Part shown: in pieces, positions 35,581 through 46,674 of the stretch | Position numbering within the stretch: position 1 is the stretch's first letter | How the letters are laid out: each line of letters opens with the position of its first letter | NCBI RefSeq assembly: GCF_904849725.1 | Contig: NC_058523.1 | Location: forward strand, 166,266,689-166,330,688 | Source of the DNA: Hordeum vulgare subsp. vulgare | Taxonomy: Eukaryota; Streptophyta; Magnoliopsida; Poales; Poaceae | Direction: 5' to 3' | DNA: 64,000 nucleotides | Notes under the pieces: generated by a model | The model's database searches: none | What the model saw: only the letters and a program-made list of their open reading frames with translations | Told to the model about the DNA's origin: nothing | Program-made: the position numbers and the translations under genes

Positions 35581-37823
35581 TTCTATCGCCTTATGCCTGG
35601 CTAAGGGCGTTAAACGATAGCGCTTGTTGGGAGGCAACCCAATGAATTTATTTTTTCTTTTTACTTTCTGTTTTGTTGTGTCCACACCATCAAAATTCTG
35701 TTATGATTGTATTTTTTATGTTTTAGTTAGTGTTTGTGCCAATTAGAACCTTTATGATTAGTTTTGGTGATAGTTGTTTGATCATGCTGAAAAGGACAGA
35801 AACTTTGCGCTTACGAAATTATTTTTATTTCCTATCTAGAAAAATATTTTGAGTTGATTCTGTTTGCTGCTGATTGATATGTGACTTGCCCTAATTGTCA
35901 TAATGTTTCAGAATTTTTGGGATACCAGAGGTATACGAAGTATACAGATTGCTATAGACTGGTCTGTTTTTGACAGATTCTGTTTTCGTTGTGTTGATTA
36001 CTTATTTTGATGAAACTATGGTTAGTATCTGGGGGTACTAGCTATGGAAAAGTAAGAATACAGTAATATAACATCAATCTAAATGGAAATCAAGTTTACT
36101 ACAGTACCTAAAGAGTTGGTGGTTTGTTTTCTCATGCTAATGATAACACTACTTCTTGTTTAAGTTTTGTGTTGTGAAGTTTTGAAGTTTTGGGTGATGT
36201 TCTTATGTACAATGGCATAAATAGTGGTAAGAGCTTAAGCTTGGGGATGCCCAATACACCCCAAGGCAAATTCAAGGACACCAAAAAGCCTAAGCTTGGG
36301 GATGCCCCGGGAAGGCATCCCCTCTTTTGTCTTCAATCCATCGGTAACGTTACTTGGAGCTATATTTTTATTCACCACATGACATGTGTTTTGCTTGGAG
36401 CATCGTGTATTATAGGAGTCTTTGCTTTTTATTTTGTCACAATCATCCTTGTTGCACACCTTTTTGAGAGGGACATGCACTCATCGTGAATTTGTTAGAA
36501 TACTCAATGAGCTTCACTTATATCTTTTGAGTTACGCAATTTAGCTCGCATGTGCTTCACTTATATCTTTTGAGCTAGATAATTTTGCTCTAGTGCTTCA
36601 CTTAAATCTCTGAAGAGCACGGCGGTGTCATATTTTTAAGAAATAAAAACTCTCGATCTTCACTTATACCATTTTGAGAGTGCTCTCTCTAAGTAACTTG
36701 GTAATTGGCGTGTGCTATGAAATTAGTCCTAAATATGATAGGCATCCAAAGAGGATATAATAAAAACTTCCATATTCAAGTGCATTGATTAGTAAGAGAA
36801 GTTTGATTCCTCACAATTAGTTTTGAGATATGGATATGGTAATATTAGAGTCATGTTAGTAGGGTGTTGTGAATCTAGAAATACTTGTGTTGAGGTTAGT
36901 GATTCCCGTAGCATGCACGTATGGTAAACCGCTATGTTAGGAAGTCGGAGCATAATTGATTTATTGATTGTCATCCTTTGTGTGGCGGTCGAGATCGCGC
37001 GATGGTTAACACCTACCAACCCTTCCCCTAGGAGTATGCGTTTAGAACTTTGTTTCGATTACTAATAAAAACTTTCGCAATAAGTATATGAGTTCTTCAT
37101 GACTAATGTGAGTACATGGTATAGATGCACTCTCACCTTCCACCATTGCTAGCCTCTCTAGTGCCGCGCAACTTTCGCTGGTGCACAAACCCACCATATA
37201 CCTTCCTCAAAACAGCCACCATACCTACCTATTATGGCATTTTCATAGCCATTCCGAGATATATTGCCATGCAACTCCCACCATTCCGTCTCATGACATG
37301 TGTCGTCACTTTCATATTGCCATAGCATGATCGTAAGATACCTAGCGAGATGTTTCAACGTCATACGCTAAGCTAAATCGTTGCACATCCCGGTACACTG
37401 CCGGAGGCATTTCATATAGAGTCATCATTGTTCTAAGTATTGAGTTGTAAGTAAATAAAAGTGTGATGATCATCATTATTAGAGCATTGTCCCATGTGAG
37501 GAAATAAAAAAAGGCCAAAGATGCCCACCAAAAAAATGAAAAAAAGAGGCCAAAGTGCCCAAACAAAAAAAGAGAGAAAAACAGAGAAGGGACAATGCTA
37601 CTATCTTTCTCCTCACTTGTGCTTCAAAATAGCACCATGTTCATCATGATAGAGAATTTGGCACTTCCATATACTAGTGGGAATTTTCATATACTAGTGG
37701 GAATTTTCATTATATAACTTGGCTTGTATATTCCAATGATGGGCTTCCTAAAAATAGCCCTAGGTCCTCGTGAGAAAGCAAGTTGGGCGCACACCCACTA
37801 GTTTTCTTTTTGAGCTTCCATAC
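35581..37823 (+). other. Non-coding internal region of copy A, left part
   Basis: No supported ORF. It is collinear with copies B and C. Within the first 70 bp lies TTGGGAGGCAACCCAA (5 bp stem) after AGCGCTTG, at the same distance from the stop codon as in copy B; in copy C one stem base is changed. The internal PPT-like motifs are listed separately. Confidence 0.7.
36236..36322 (+). repeat. Paired internal PPT-like motifs with hairpin (copy A)
   Basis: TAAGCTTGGGGATGC is at 36236-36250 and 36291-36305. GGGGATGCC (36298-36306) pairs with GGCATCCCC (36314-36322) around a 7-base loop. The true PPT at 39683-39697 is TAAGCCTGGGGATGC. Confidence 0.85.
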
Positions 37824-39137
37824 TGTCACGCCCCAGATGCGACCCTATCCTCAATTTGGCACGAAGGCCTCGTCAGGGATAGAAGCGCATCTCGCCGTGT
37901 CGCCGTGTCGCTGCTCCTGGATGTGCTGCTGGTCGTCGGCTCGAGGAGGCACAGGAGAGAGCTTGGTGCCACCTAGGCAGCTCGGTAGGGGAAGATGGCG
38001 CGGGGCGGAGCTCATCTGCTGGGTGCGCCGGTGACGGGGTCGAAGATGGGCTCGGGGTGACCATGGTGCTGCTGCTGTCTGAAGAAAGAAACGACACATA
38101 TAGTTCAGAGAAGAAAACAAGGGAAGAAATAAGACAGAAGAGAGAGGGATTCATGAGGGAGAGGAGAGAAAAAGAGGAGGAGAAGAGAAGACCGAGGCAT
38201 GGCCTTGGCATGGGGTCGACCGACTGGTCAACGGCGGCAGCTGCAGGCTTCCAGGAGGACCTCGGGATCGAGCTCCTCTCGAACTAGAGCGCTCGATCTG
38301 GGAGACTGCACTGGAGCTCCGGCTGGCTGACTCGCGGGCGGGAGCAAGGAGAAGTCGGCGCAACGTGTTGACGAGATGGGGAAATCGAGGTGGGAAGTGG
38401 CGGCGCTGGATGGGACAAGGGAGGATCCCTAGAGTTTTGGTCTGATTTGGGATAGGTAGGTCTATATATACTAAATCAATTTAGTCTAGGGTCTTTTCGG
38501 TCCCTCTAATCTAAATCGGACGGTCAAAAAATAACTAGGTTAGGAGTCCAATGGACAAACCGATGATGGTTTGTGGTAAAACGGGGTTGATCCGGATCCA
38601 ACGATCACGACCGCCCGGTTCGGGTTCCGGGAGGTTTTTGGACTAGGCTGCGCGTAGGGTCGGTGCACTATGTAGAGAGGCTAGGCAGAGATGAGAGGGA
38701 AAACGGGCAGCCCGGCAACGAGATTTAAAATACCAGAAAATGTCCGACGATAGACCGAATACGATGCCGCTACGGTCGACCGTTCGGGCACCAGACGGAC
38801 TCCAATTGCGACGAAACTTGACACGCGGCCTAGCTTCAACTAATTACGACCGCACGCCAAGTTCGAACCCAAACAGGGAAAGTTTTAAACACACTTTTGA
38901 AAACAAGATTTTGATGTTGCCGCGGGCGCGTGCGTGTGTGGTCGGGCTCGGATAGGACAACGACGAGAACCGGCAACTAACAACGGATGCAACTTTTGAA
39001 AACTGGTGGCAACGGAGATGCCGATGCAATGCAGATGATGCGCATGATGCGATGATGACGCGACAAAAGGAAATAGACACACGACGAAAACAGAAAGAAA
39101 GGGGAATCTTCTGGAACGTCGGCATCGGGCTGTCACA
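37824..39137. mobile_element. 1,314 bp solo-LTR-like insertion, TSD CATAC
   Basis: This block is absent from copy B at the matching place (near 3995). It is flanked by CATAC at 37819-37823 and 39138-39142. It starts TGTCACGCCCCAGATGCGAC and ends CGGCATCGGGCTGTCACA, so the ends are TG...CA and partly inverted. A 5 bp duplication and TG...CA ends favour a solo LTR. The orientation is not certain, and the family is not assigned. Confidence 0.75.
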
Positions 39138-39142
39138 CATAC

Positions 39143-39682
39143 ACTTATAGCTCTAGTGCATCCGTTGCATGGCAATCCCTACTTATTCACATTGATATCT
39201 ATTGATGGGCATCTCCATAGCCCATTGATACGCCGAGTCGATGTGACCATCTCCTCCTTTTTGCCTCACAACCTCCGCCACACTCTATTCCACCTATAGT
39301 GCTATATCCATGGCTCACGCTCATGTATTGCGTGAGAGTTGAAAAAATTTGAGAAAGTAAGAGTGCGAAAACAATTACTTGGCCAATACCGGGGTTGTGC
39401 ATGATTTAAATTCGTTGTGTGGGGATGATGGAGCATAGCACGACTATATGATTTTGTAGGGATAACTTTCTTTGGCCTTGTTATTTGAAAAGTTCACGAT
39501 TACCTTGCTAGTATGTTTAAAGTATTATTGTTTTCATGTCAATAGTAAACTATTGTTTTGAATCTCACGGATCTGAACATTCATGCCACAAGAAAGAAGT
39601 TACAAAGAACAAATATGTTAGGTAGCATTCCACATCAAAAATTCGGTCTTTATCACTTCCCTAATCGAGGACGAGCAGGAGT
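39143..39682 (+). other. Non-coding internal region of copy A, right part
   Basis: It continues the internal region after the insertion and matches 3996-4350 of copy B, except that about 190 bp here (around 39400-39590) is missing from copy B but present in copy C. No ORF is supported. Confidence 0.6.
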
Positions 39683-39697
39683 TAAGCCTGGGGATGC
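39683..39697 (+). other. Polypurine tract of copy A
   Basis: TAAGCCTGGGGATGC ends one base before the TGATACG start of the 3' LTR. Confidence 0.75.
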
Positions 39698-39698
39698 T

Positions 39699-41228
39699 TG
39701 ATACGTCTCCGACGTATCTATAATTTTTGATGGTTCCATGCTATTATCTTGACAACTTTGGATGTTTTATATGCATGAATATGCTATTTTATATCTTTTT
39801 GGGGACTAACCTATTAAATCATTGCCTCGTGCCAGTTTCTGTTTTTTCCGTGTTTTTTTCTTTTTTAGAAAAGAATATTAAACGGAGTCCAAACGGAATA
39901 AAACTTGTGGGATGGTTTTTTCCATAACAAAAGATACGCACGGGACTTGAGAACCAAGGCAGGAGACCTTGTGGAAGGTCACAAGCCCCGTGGGCGCTCC
40001 CTAGAGGGGGGCGTGCCTGGAAGGCTTATGGGCCCCATGTGCCTCCTTTGCCCTACCTCTTTCGCCTATAAATTCTCTAAAATCCCGAAACCAAAGAAGA
40101 GAGCCACGAAAATACTTTTCCGCCGCCGCAAGCTTCTGTCTCCGCAAGATCCCATCTGGGGACCGTTCTGGTGCCCTGGCGGAGGGGGATTCGGACACTG
40201 AGGGCTTCTTCATCAACACCATTGCCTCTCAGATGCTGTGTGAGTAGTTCACCACAGACCTTCGGGTCCATAGCTAGTAGCTAGATGGCTTCTTCTCTCT
40301 CTTGGATCTTCAATACAAAGTTCTCCGTGATCTTCATGGAGATCTATCCGATGTAACTTTCTTTTGCAGTGTGTTTGTCGAGATCCGATGAATTGTGGAT
40401 TTACGATCAGATTATCTATGAATATTATTTGAGTCTCCTCTGATCTCTTATATGCATGATTTCGTATCCTTGTAATTCTCTTCGAGTTATGGGTTTCGTT
40501 TTGTCAACTTGATCTATAGTTCTTGCAATGGGAGAAGTGCTTGGCTTTGGGTTCATACCGTGCGGTGTCCTCACCCAGTGACACAAATGGTAGCGAGGCA
40601 CGCATCATGTTGTTGCCATCAAGGGTAAAAAGATGGGGTTTATATCATATTGCATGAATTTATCCTTCTACTTCATGTCATCTTGCTTAAGGCGTTACTC
40701 CGTTTGTTATGAACTTAGTACACTAGATGCATGCTGGATAGCAGTTGATGTGTGGAGTAATAGTAGGAGATGCAAACAGTGTCAGTCTACTTGTCTCGGA
40801 CGTGATGCCTATATGTATGATCATTGCCTTAGATATCATCATGACTTTGCGCGATTCTATCAATTGCTCAACACTAATTCGTTCACTCACCGTAATACTT
40901 GCTACCATGAGAGAAGCCTCTAGTGCACACTATGTCCCCCGGGTCTACTTCACATCATATATTCAGATCTACAAAAATACCAAAAATACTTTTTTGCACT
41001 TTTCACCTTCAAATCTCACCTTGCAAGTAATCGTGAAGGGATTGACAACCCCTTTATAGCGTTGGGTGCAAGTTTGTTTGTTTTTGCGCAGGTACATTGG
41101 TGCCTCATCTTGATACTCCTACTGGATTGACACCTTGGTTCTCAAACTTAGGGAAATACTTATCGCTACTTTGCTGCATCACCATTTCCTCTTCAAGGGA
41201 AAAACCAACGCAAGTTCAAGAGGTAGCA
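39699..41228 (+). repeat. 3' LTR of copy A
   Basis: This 1,530 bp LTR starts TGATACGTCTCCGACG and ends AAGAGGTAGCA. Differences from the 5' LTR are scattered and look like a few percent by eye. The TATA box is at 40067-40073. Confidence 0.92.
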
Positions 41229-41473
41229 ACCGCCCGTCAATATAAGCAAGGCACAACGTTAGGATTCTGAATGGTTAAATTGAACAACCAAACGATGCAT
41301 AAACGATATTAGCAGCTGGAGGAGTGTCCTGAGCCCGGGGAGACCGCATGGCCCCGGGGATGCCCTCAGACGGGGTGAACCAAAAATTTTACCTCGCAGC
41401 AGCCAACAAAAAGTCACCTGGCGCCCGTGCCGCTGAAGTACCAAAGGCGCCGTTGTCTCCATGGTCGCGACCC
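41229..41473 (-). other. Gypsy-1 internal spacer beyond the RT remnant
   Basis: After the ACCGC target copy, this stretch continues gypsy-1. It contains purine/pyrimidine-rich GCCCCGGGG segments and no recognisable coding sequence. Together with 31285-31787 it occupies the place where the rest of RT, RNase H and integrase would be expected, so a large deletion is likely here. Confidence 0.5.
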
Positions 41474-44135
41474 TCATGGGTTCACCACCTCCTGAGGCTC
41501 GGGGCCTTCGCTTGGCCCGACCATCTCCTCCTCTTCCTCACAGCGCCCCAGCACGCGGGGTACGAGCATGGCCAGCTGGAGCTTTTGGTAGGTGGCAGCC
41601 ATGTTCCTCAGCCCGAAGGGCATGAAGGCATTGGCGTCCGGGTACTCCCACCAGTAGCTGGCCAGCGTAGGCCAGAAGGGTCCATATGTCGCAGCTATGT
41701 TGGTTACGGGCGCGTTGATCCAGATGCGGGGCCGGTCAACCATACCGACAACGGCGACGGTGATTGGTGGTGCAGGGCAGTCACCACGTCGCATGGCCTG
41801 GGCCTCTCGAAGTTCTTGGATCTTTGTGATGACGGATTCACGGGAGCTGGGTGGATGTGCTATGGAGCGTGTCCTCGGGATGTGCTCGGACGCCGCCCCC
41901 GCCTCACTGGTCAGATAAGAGACCTCCTCGGTGGGAGCCCCCAGCCCTGAACCAAGGGGGCGCCGAGTGTGCATCCCTATGAGATGGGGGGATGGCCCCG
42001 TCCTCCGGCACGGAGCCCGAAGCCTCGACGCGCTCTGTAAGGAGGAGCTCCTTCTTCTTCTTGCATGGGTCCTCGCGAGACAACTCGTCTTCTTTGTCGT
42101 CCGAGAGTTCTGTCACCGCCGCGCGGTAGACGCTCTCTAGTGTACATACGGCATCCTTCTCGTCACAGGAGATGCTGATGACGTTGCTGCTCCCTGGCAT
42201 CTTGAGGACATTGTAACCGTGGTGCATCACTGCACAGAACATGGCGAGCGCCGGGTACCCGAGGATTGTGTTGTATGGCAGGTGAATGTGCACGACGTCG
42301 AAGACGATTATCTTAGTGTGGTAGTTCTTGCGCTCGCCAAAGGTGATGGGCAGATGCACTTGCCCAATGGGCACGGTGGACCCCTTTGTTACTCCTGAGA
42401 AGGGCTTGGTCGGCATGAGTTGCTCGTACGACAGCTGGAGTTTCTCAAAGGTCTCGACTCACAGGACGTTAAGCCCTGCTCTACTGTCAATGAGGGTCTT
42501 GGTGATGGGGATGTTGCTGATGGTCGGGGCGCACATAATCGGGAGCTTGCCGGCCATGAACGAGCACCTGAGTTGGTCGCTTGGGTCAAAGGCAATGGTG
42601 GTCTGGGGCCAGTTGAGGGGATGCACTGCTCCTGGCCTCGGGAGGGCCGCATTCACCCCCAGCCCCGTCGTCCTGCCTGTCTTCATCCCTCCTCCTGGGT
42701 GGCGGAGGCAACGGGGGCATCCCGGCCTCCCAAGGGCGAGCCTCACGAGGTTGACCGCGTCGTTGCCCCTCCTGAGGGTTATCACGCCAGCATTCCTCCT
42801 GAGGCTAGCCACGCTAGGGGTCCTCCTAAGGCTGTTAACGCCACCTCTCACGCGGCTCTTGGTCATCCCAGCGGCCCCTACTACGGCCTCCTCCACCCGC
42901 GGGGCTTCTGTCGAACCGTCCTCGGTGCCTGTTGAAGTGTTCGGCATGGACCAGACGGAGTTCTTGACACTCGGAGGTATCATGGACGCTGGTGTCACGG
43001 AAGATGCACGCCGGCCTCCCTCCGGATGAGCGCTCTCCCCCTCAAACCTGCTTCGCCTCGGGCTCGACGGCGAGAACCACCGGGGCCTTGCTCTTCACCT
43101 CCTTGGCTTTGGCTTTCTTCTCTTCTTGGTCCGCCGCCTGGGGTCCAAGGAGCGACAGGCGTTCTTCTTCAGCCTTGGCGCATTTTCTTGCCAAGTTGAA
43201 CATCTCGAGTGCGGTGCTCATTTCATCGTTCATGGCGAGTTCTTCCTTCATCTTGAGGTCGGTGACGCTGTCGGAGAAAGACGAGATGACGGCTTTGTAC
43301 GATGCCTTAGGGATCTTGAGGCGCATAACTGTGAAGCGTTGTATGAACTTGTGCAGGGTCTCTCCCTCCTGTTGCTTGACGCATCGCAGGTCGTTCATGG
43401 TGGGGCGCGGTCGCGGGTGCCTTGGAAGTTGGCGATGAAGCGCTCGCATAGGCCGTCCCAGGAGGTGACGGACGCCTTCGGGAGGTTGAGGAGCCAAGAG
43501 AGTGCGCAACCCTTGAGTGCCATGGGGAACCAACACACCATGATTTTGTCGCCTCCTCTCGCCGCCCTGATGCTCAGCGTGTAGAGTTGCAGTAACTCAG
43601 CCGGGTCTTGGGTGCCATCATAACGCGGGGGCAGGTCGGGCTTGAACTTGCAGGGACACACAGCGGGGAAGAGCTCAGGGGTGATAGCGAGGCAACCCAC
43701 CGGTCCAACGGGTACGTTACCTGCCGGGGCCGTTGGGTCTTATTGCTCCACGGGGTTTGCTTCGAGTGGGACGTGCTCACGACGTGGAACTTGCAGCATC
43801 GGGAGCACACATACATTGGCGCAGGGGCGGGGGATCATGTGGCAGCTTGCTTCATCTCCGGGTCCCACCCTGGGTTCATGAGGCCGGGCGTGGGGTCGCG
43901 CTTCCTGCTTGGGCTCCTGGTCCGTGACACGCCGCGGGGGTGAAGGTGGCGTGTCTTGCTCCTCGTTGTTCGCCAAGGACGGCTGGGGTCCGAGCGAGCA
44001 GGAGAGCGCCGCCGAGTCACCAGCGACGGCGATGAGCTCCTCGATGTGCTGGAGCCAGTTGTCGTGGCGATGAGGTGCAGGCCAATAACGGAGCAGTTCG
44101 GTGGCCATGGCAAGCATGCGCCGGCCGTGGGGCAT
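41474..44135 (-). pseudogene. Gypsy gag-protease-RT remnant of gypsy-1
   Basis: On the minus strand gag begins near MPHGRRMLAMATELL (44135). The gag core (KFKPDLPPRYDGTQDPAELL, then GCALSWLLNLP) follows, with a Cys/His-rich segment (CIFRDTSVHDTSEC) near 42990. The protease shows LIDSRAGLNVL and later ILGYPALAMF. Relatives usually have a Gly near the catalytic Asp, so LIDSRAG may be mutated. The only clear RT sign is FMPFGLRNMAATYQKL near 41600, the usual MPFGLKNAGATYQ block; fingers, YxDD, RNase H and integrase are not found. A stop (43740-43742) and a frameshift near 43400 break gag. Confidence 0.75.
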
Positions 44136-44420
44136 CTCTAAAATGGCACACGATGTCGATCCTGAAGCCTGGCGAGTGACGGAGTGGCGGCACGGCCGTT
44201 GACCGGCTCGGTCAACGGCTGGGAGAAGCCTTGTTGCTCTTGAACTTCGGGGTAGGTGGCAGCGTTCACCACGGGTGACATCGACCGGTCCGCGCCGGCG
44301 GCACCGACGGGCACGGTCTGGGCGATGCGGGTTGCACGGTGGTATGCGCGAACCCGGCGAGCGTCAACCATCGGAGCCGTGGAGCTTGGTGAAGATGGAG
44401 CTTGGAGGAAGCCTCGACAC

Positions 44421-44439
44421 GCTCCTACCTGGCGCGCCA
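44421..44439 (-). other. Primer binding site of gypsy-1
   Basis: On the minus strand TGGCGCGCCAGGTAGGAGC lies two bases after the 5' LTR. This form of PBS is common in grass gypsy elements. I do not assign the tRNA. Confidence 0.65.
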
Positions 44440-44441
44440 AA

Positions 44442-45314
44442 TGTCGGATTTCGGGCTCTGCAAAACCCAAAGGATTCATACACTGGGGCGTGTACAAAGG
44501 TCTCTCCCTACTCAGCCTTGCCTAGCCCACTACTCGATGGAAACGACGAAGGACTCACTCGATGGCGAGAATAGCACAGGACACAACAGTTTACCCAGGT
44601 TTGGGCCGCTGCGAAGCGTAAAACCCTACTCCTGCTTTTTGTGGTTTGCCTCTTGTGGTGGTGGTGGATGAACTAGTATAGTGCTCTCGAGCCTCCGGAG
44701 GCCAAGTGGCTAAGTGTATTGCTCTACTGTTCGAATGAACTCTCCCTCTCATGTTTCCTACCCACTCTATTTATAGCAGAGGCTCGGGTCCTCTTCCCTC
44801 ATAGCTTCCGCGGGAAGGGATCCCACAGCGGCCAATTTTGAAGGGGAAGAGGGGAACATGCTCCCCTGTCAAAAGGCATTCTTTGCCTGCGAAGTAACTG
44901 TCCGCGCTGCAAGGACGGGCCCAAGGATGACGTTTGCCCTACTGGCGGGCGGCGGTGGCTTCATTGCACCAGAAGGGAAACCTTTGGAAGATTCCTGTGG
45001 GACCCTAGTACGCTCCCGCCTCCTTTGCACCAAAGGGGAAACTACCCCACCCTGCCATCTGCTTCTCGCATGTCCTTTCCTAGCGTCACCCTTGACACCT
45101 GAGGTCCGGCCTTGCCTCGGAATATCCGCCGCTCCGGAGGGGGTCCTCCGGAGTCCCCTGCGGGTCTTGACGCTGCTCCTCCTCGTGAGGCTTGGTCCCT
45201 CATGAACGCCTTACCCTAAACGGTGCCGGGCCCGTTGGTTTGTTCCGATGAGGTGGGCCCACCCAAGGCCACACGCAGGTAGGTCTGGGTACCCACATTC
45301 CTAGAACGCCGATA
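44442..45314 (-). repeat. 5' LTR of gypsy-1
   Basis: This 873 bp LTR pairs with 14184-15052. Its left edge is TGTCGG (CCGACA on the minus strand). Its right edge reads GCCGATA instead of GCCGACA, one base changed. It is followed by the GACGC target copy. Confidence 0.85.
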
Positions 45315-45850
45315 GACGCCACCAGGTCCGGGGGCAGCAGCCCGAGGGAAGCCTTGAGCTGCTTCACCCGGCCCATGATCATCGTGATGTCGTTGCTGCG
45401 TGGCTCAAGGTCCGAGTTCACGCCAGTTTGCGGCACGTCGGTGAACGACAGGAGGTTGACCTAGTCTTGCCCTTCCTGACGTTGTGGATGTAGAAGAACG
45501 ACCATCGCCACTTCTTGAAGTATTTGATGAGCTTCATGCATGGGAAAAGCATGTTCCGTCGGGCGTAAACAATCGCGTCACCGCGGGGGTACGACAACTC
45601 CTTGTTCTTGTGCGTGCAGAAATGAAAAAACAACCAGAAGAGATAAGAGAACGGCGAGAAGACAAGGTAACCTTCGCACAACATGGCGAAGCATGCGAGG
45701 TACACGATCGAATTCGGCCCTATATGATGCAACTAGAGCCCGTAAAACTCCAAGAACTGTTGCATGAAGCGGCTCGCTGGCAACCCGAAGTCGACGTTGA
45801 AGTGCGTCCCGAACACCACGTGCTCGCCGACGCGTAGCTCCGGCATGCGC
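45315..45850 (-). pseudogene. Transposase_28-like antisense ORF of gypsy-2, proximal part
   Basis: The minus strand encodes HVVFGTHFNVDFGLPASRF, then HHIGPNSIVYLACFAMLCEG, then KYFKKWRWSFFYIHNVRKG and GRVKQLKASLGLLPPDLVA. These blocks follow the order of the Transposase_28 domain of grass gypsy elements. A TAG at 45733-45735 replaces a probable Gln, and a frameshift follows KG near 45470. The frame runs without a shift into 14183-13929 if gypsy-1 and one GACGC copy are removed. Upstream (45850-46060) the start or a further exon is not resolved. Confidence 0.7.
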
Positions 45851-46660
45851 TCGTTCCCCGGACACGCGTTCGTTCACCCGCTCCTCTGACGGGATCCCTG
45901 TGTTCGTCGGATGTAGTCGATTTCACGGAGCCCTCCCATGAGCCGGTGGGCGGCGCGGCCATGTCTATTTTTGTCGACGGTGAAGCGGGGAAGAAGAAGC
46001 TCGAGAAGCAGCCCCCCCCCTAGTGGATCGACCGACGGGGAGCGTTGCGGGCGCATGAAGGAAGGAGAGGCGGCGGCGAGTGATGCAGGCTAGTGGAGGA
46101 AGGTGAGGTGGTGTAGAGCGTTGTAGGCGTGAGGAGGAAGGATGGACATGTCCGATCTGGTGCTCGCGCAAGGTGGGAGACGAGGAGCGAAGAGGCGTTT
46201 GTGGCCTCGACCTCTCCTCCTCCCGCTTTTAAAGCATCCGGAAGACCTGCACGCATGGGATAAGTTACGCCCAAGCCCCCCCACTAAATCGCGACGTGTG
46301 TGTGCATTAATCTCGCACAAGACTCCAACCGACATCCCTCATTCGTAGAAGATCTCGCTCGATGGCCCAGGCCAAGCGGGCTAGGCTTGTGGCGGCGTAC
46401 CGTTGCACGCGTGGTGGCGGGCTCGTCTCCCTCGGGCAGGTCACACATGGCGCACGCCAGCCGACGGCGGACCTGAAGTGGCGTCATGAAACCGCACGCG
46501 CCGCGGCATGGCCGACTGGCCCCCGACCGGCTGCTCGTGTCGGTCGTCCCACGATCAAGCATCTCGCGCATCAGTGTCGACGAGCCCATCAAGTCCAACA
46601 ACATCACCCTCCGGGGGGAAGCCAGTGGCCCCCTCGTCTAGAGGCCTCCGGACCCCAACG

Positions 46661-46674
46661 GCCTCAGGGGCTAC
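46661..46674 (+). other. Polypurine tract of gypsy-2
   Basis: GCCTCAGGGGCTAC sits immediately before TGATGGGG, the usual grass gypsy pattern of a G-rich tract ending in GGGGCTAC followed by an LTR beginning TGA. Confidence 0.6.

Larger units (their letters stand above)
31793..41228 (+). mobile_element. Full-length Sabrina/WHAM-type non-autonomous gypsy element (copy A)
   Basis: Both LTRs (31793-33320 and 39699-41228), a tRNA-Asp-type PBS, a gag/retropepsin ORF remnant, a long non-coding region and a PPT are present, with perfect ACCGC duplications at 31788-31792 and 41229-41233. There is no RT, RNase H or integrase, and no gap where they might have been cut out: the non-coding part is shared with copies B and C. 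It is thus non-autonomous by design. A 1,314 bp solo-LTR-like insertion is at 37824-39137. Confidence 0.92.
14184..45314 (-). mobile_element. Gypsy-1: Tat/Grande-like gypsy with antisense ORF, carrying nested insertions
   Basis: On the minus strand the order is 5' LTR (45314-44442), PBS, gag-protease-partial RT (44135-41474), tandem repeats, an ORF on the opposite strand (15520-28886), PPT and 3' LTR (15052-14184). Flanks GACGT and GACGC form a target duplication with one mismatch. Removing the Angela element, the solo LTR and Sabrina/WHAM copy A with one target copy each leaves about 9.4 kb. Most of RT, RNase H and integrase are missing, so this is an internally deleted copy. Placing an antisense ORF between pol and the 3' LTR is the arrangement known in Grande-like Tat elements. 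Confidence 0.75.
45315..46674 (+). mobile_element. Gypsy-2, right internal part
   Basis: This internal DNA of the older plus-strand gypsy runs from the gypsy-1 insertion point to the PPT. It holds the first part of an antisense ORF (about 45315-46060, minus strand) and then about 600 bp, GC-rich, with no recognised product. Several open frames over 46000-46780 show no known motif. Confidence 0.65.

Noticed and set aside
14184..45314. A host gene between nested insertions
   Set aside because: All stretches left after removing insertions are explained by gypsy-1 LTRs, gag-pol, antisense ORF and tandem spacer.
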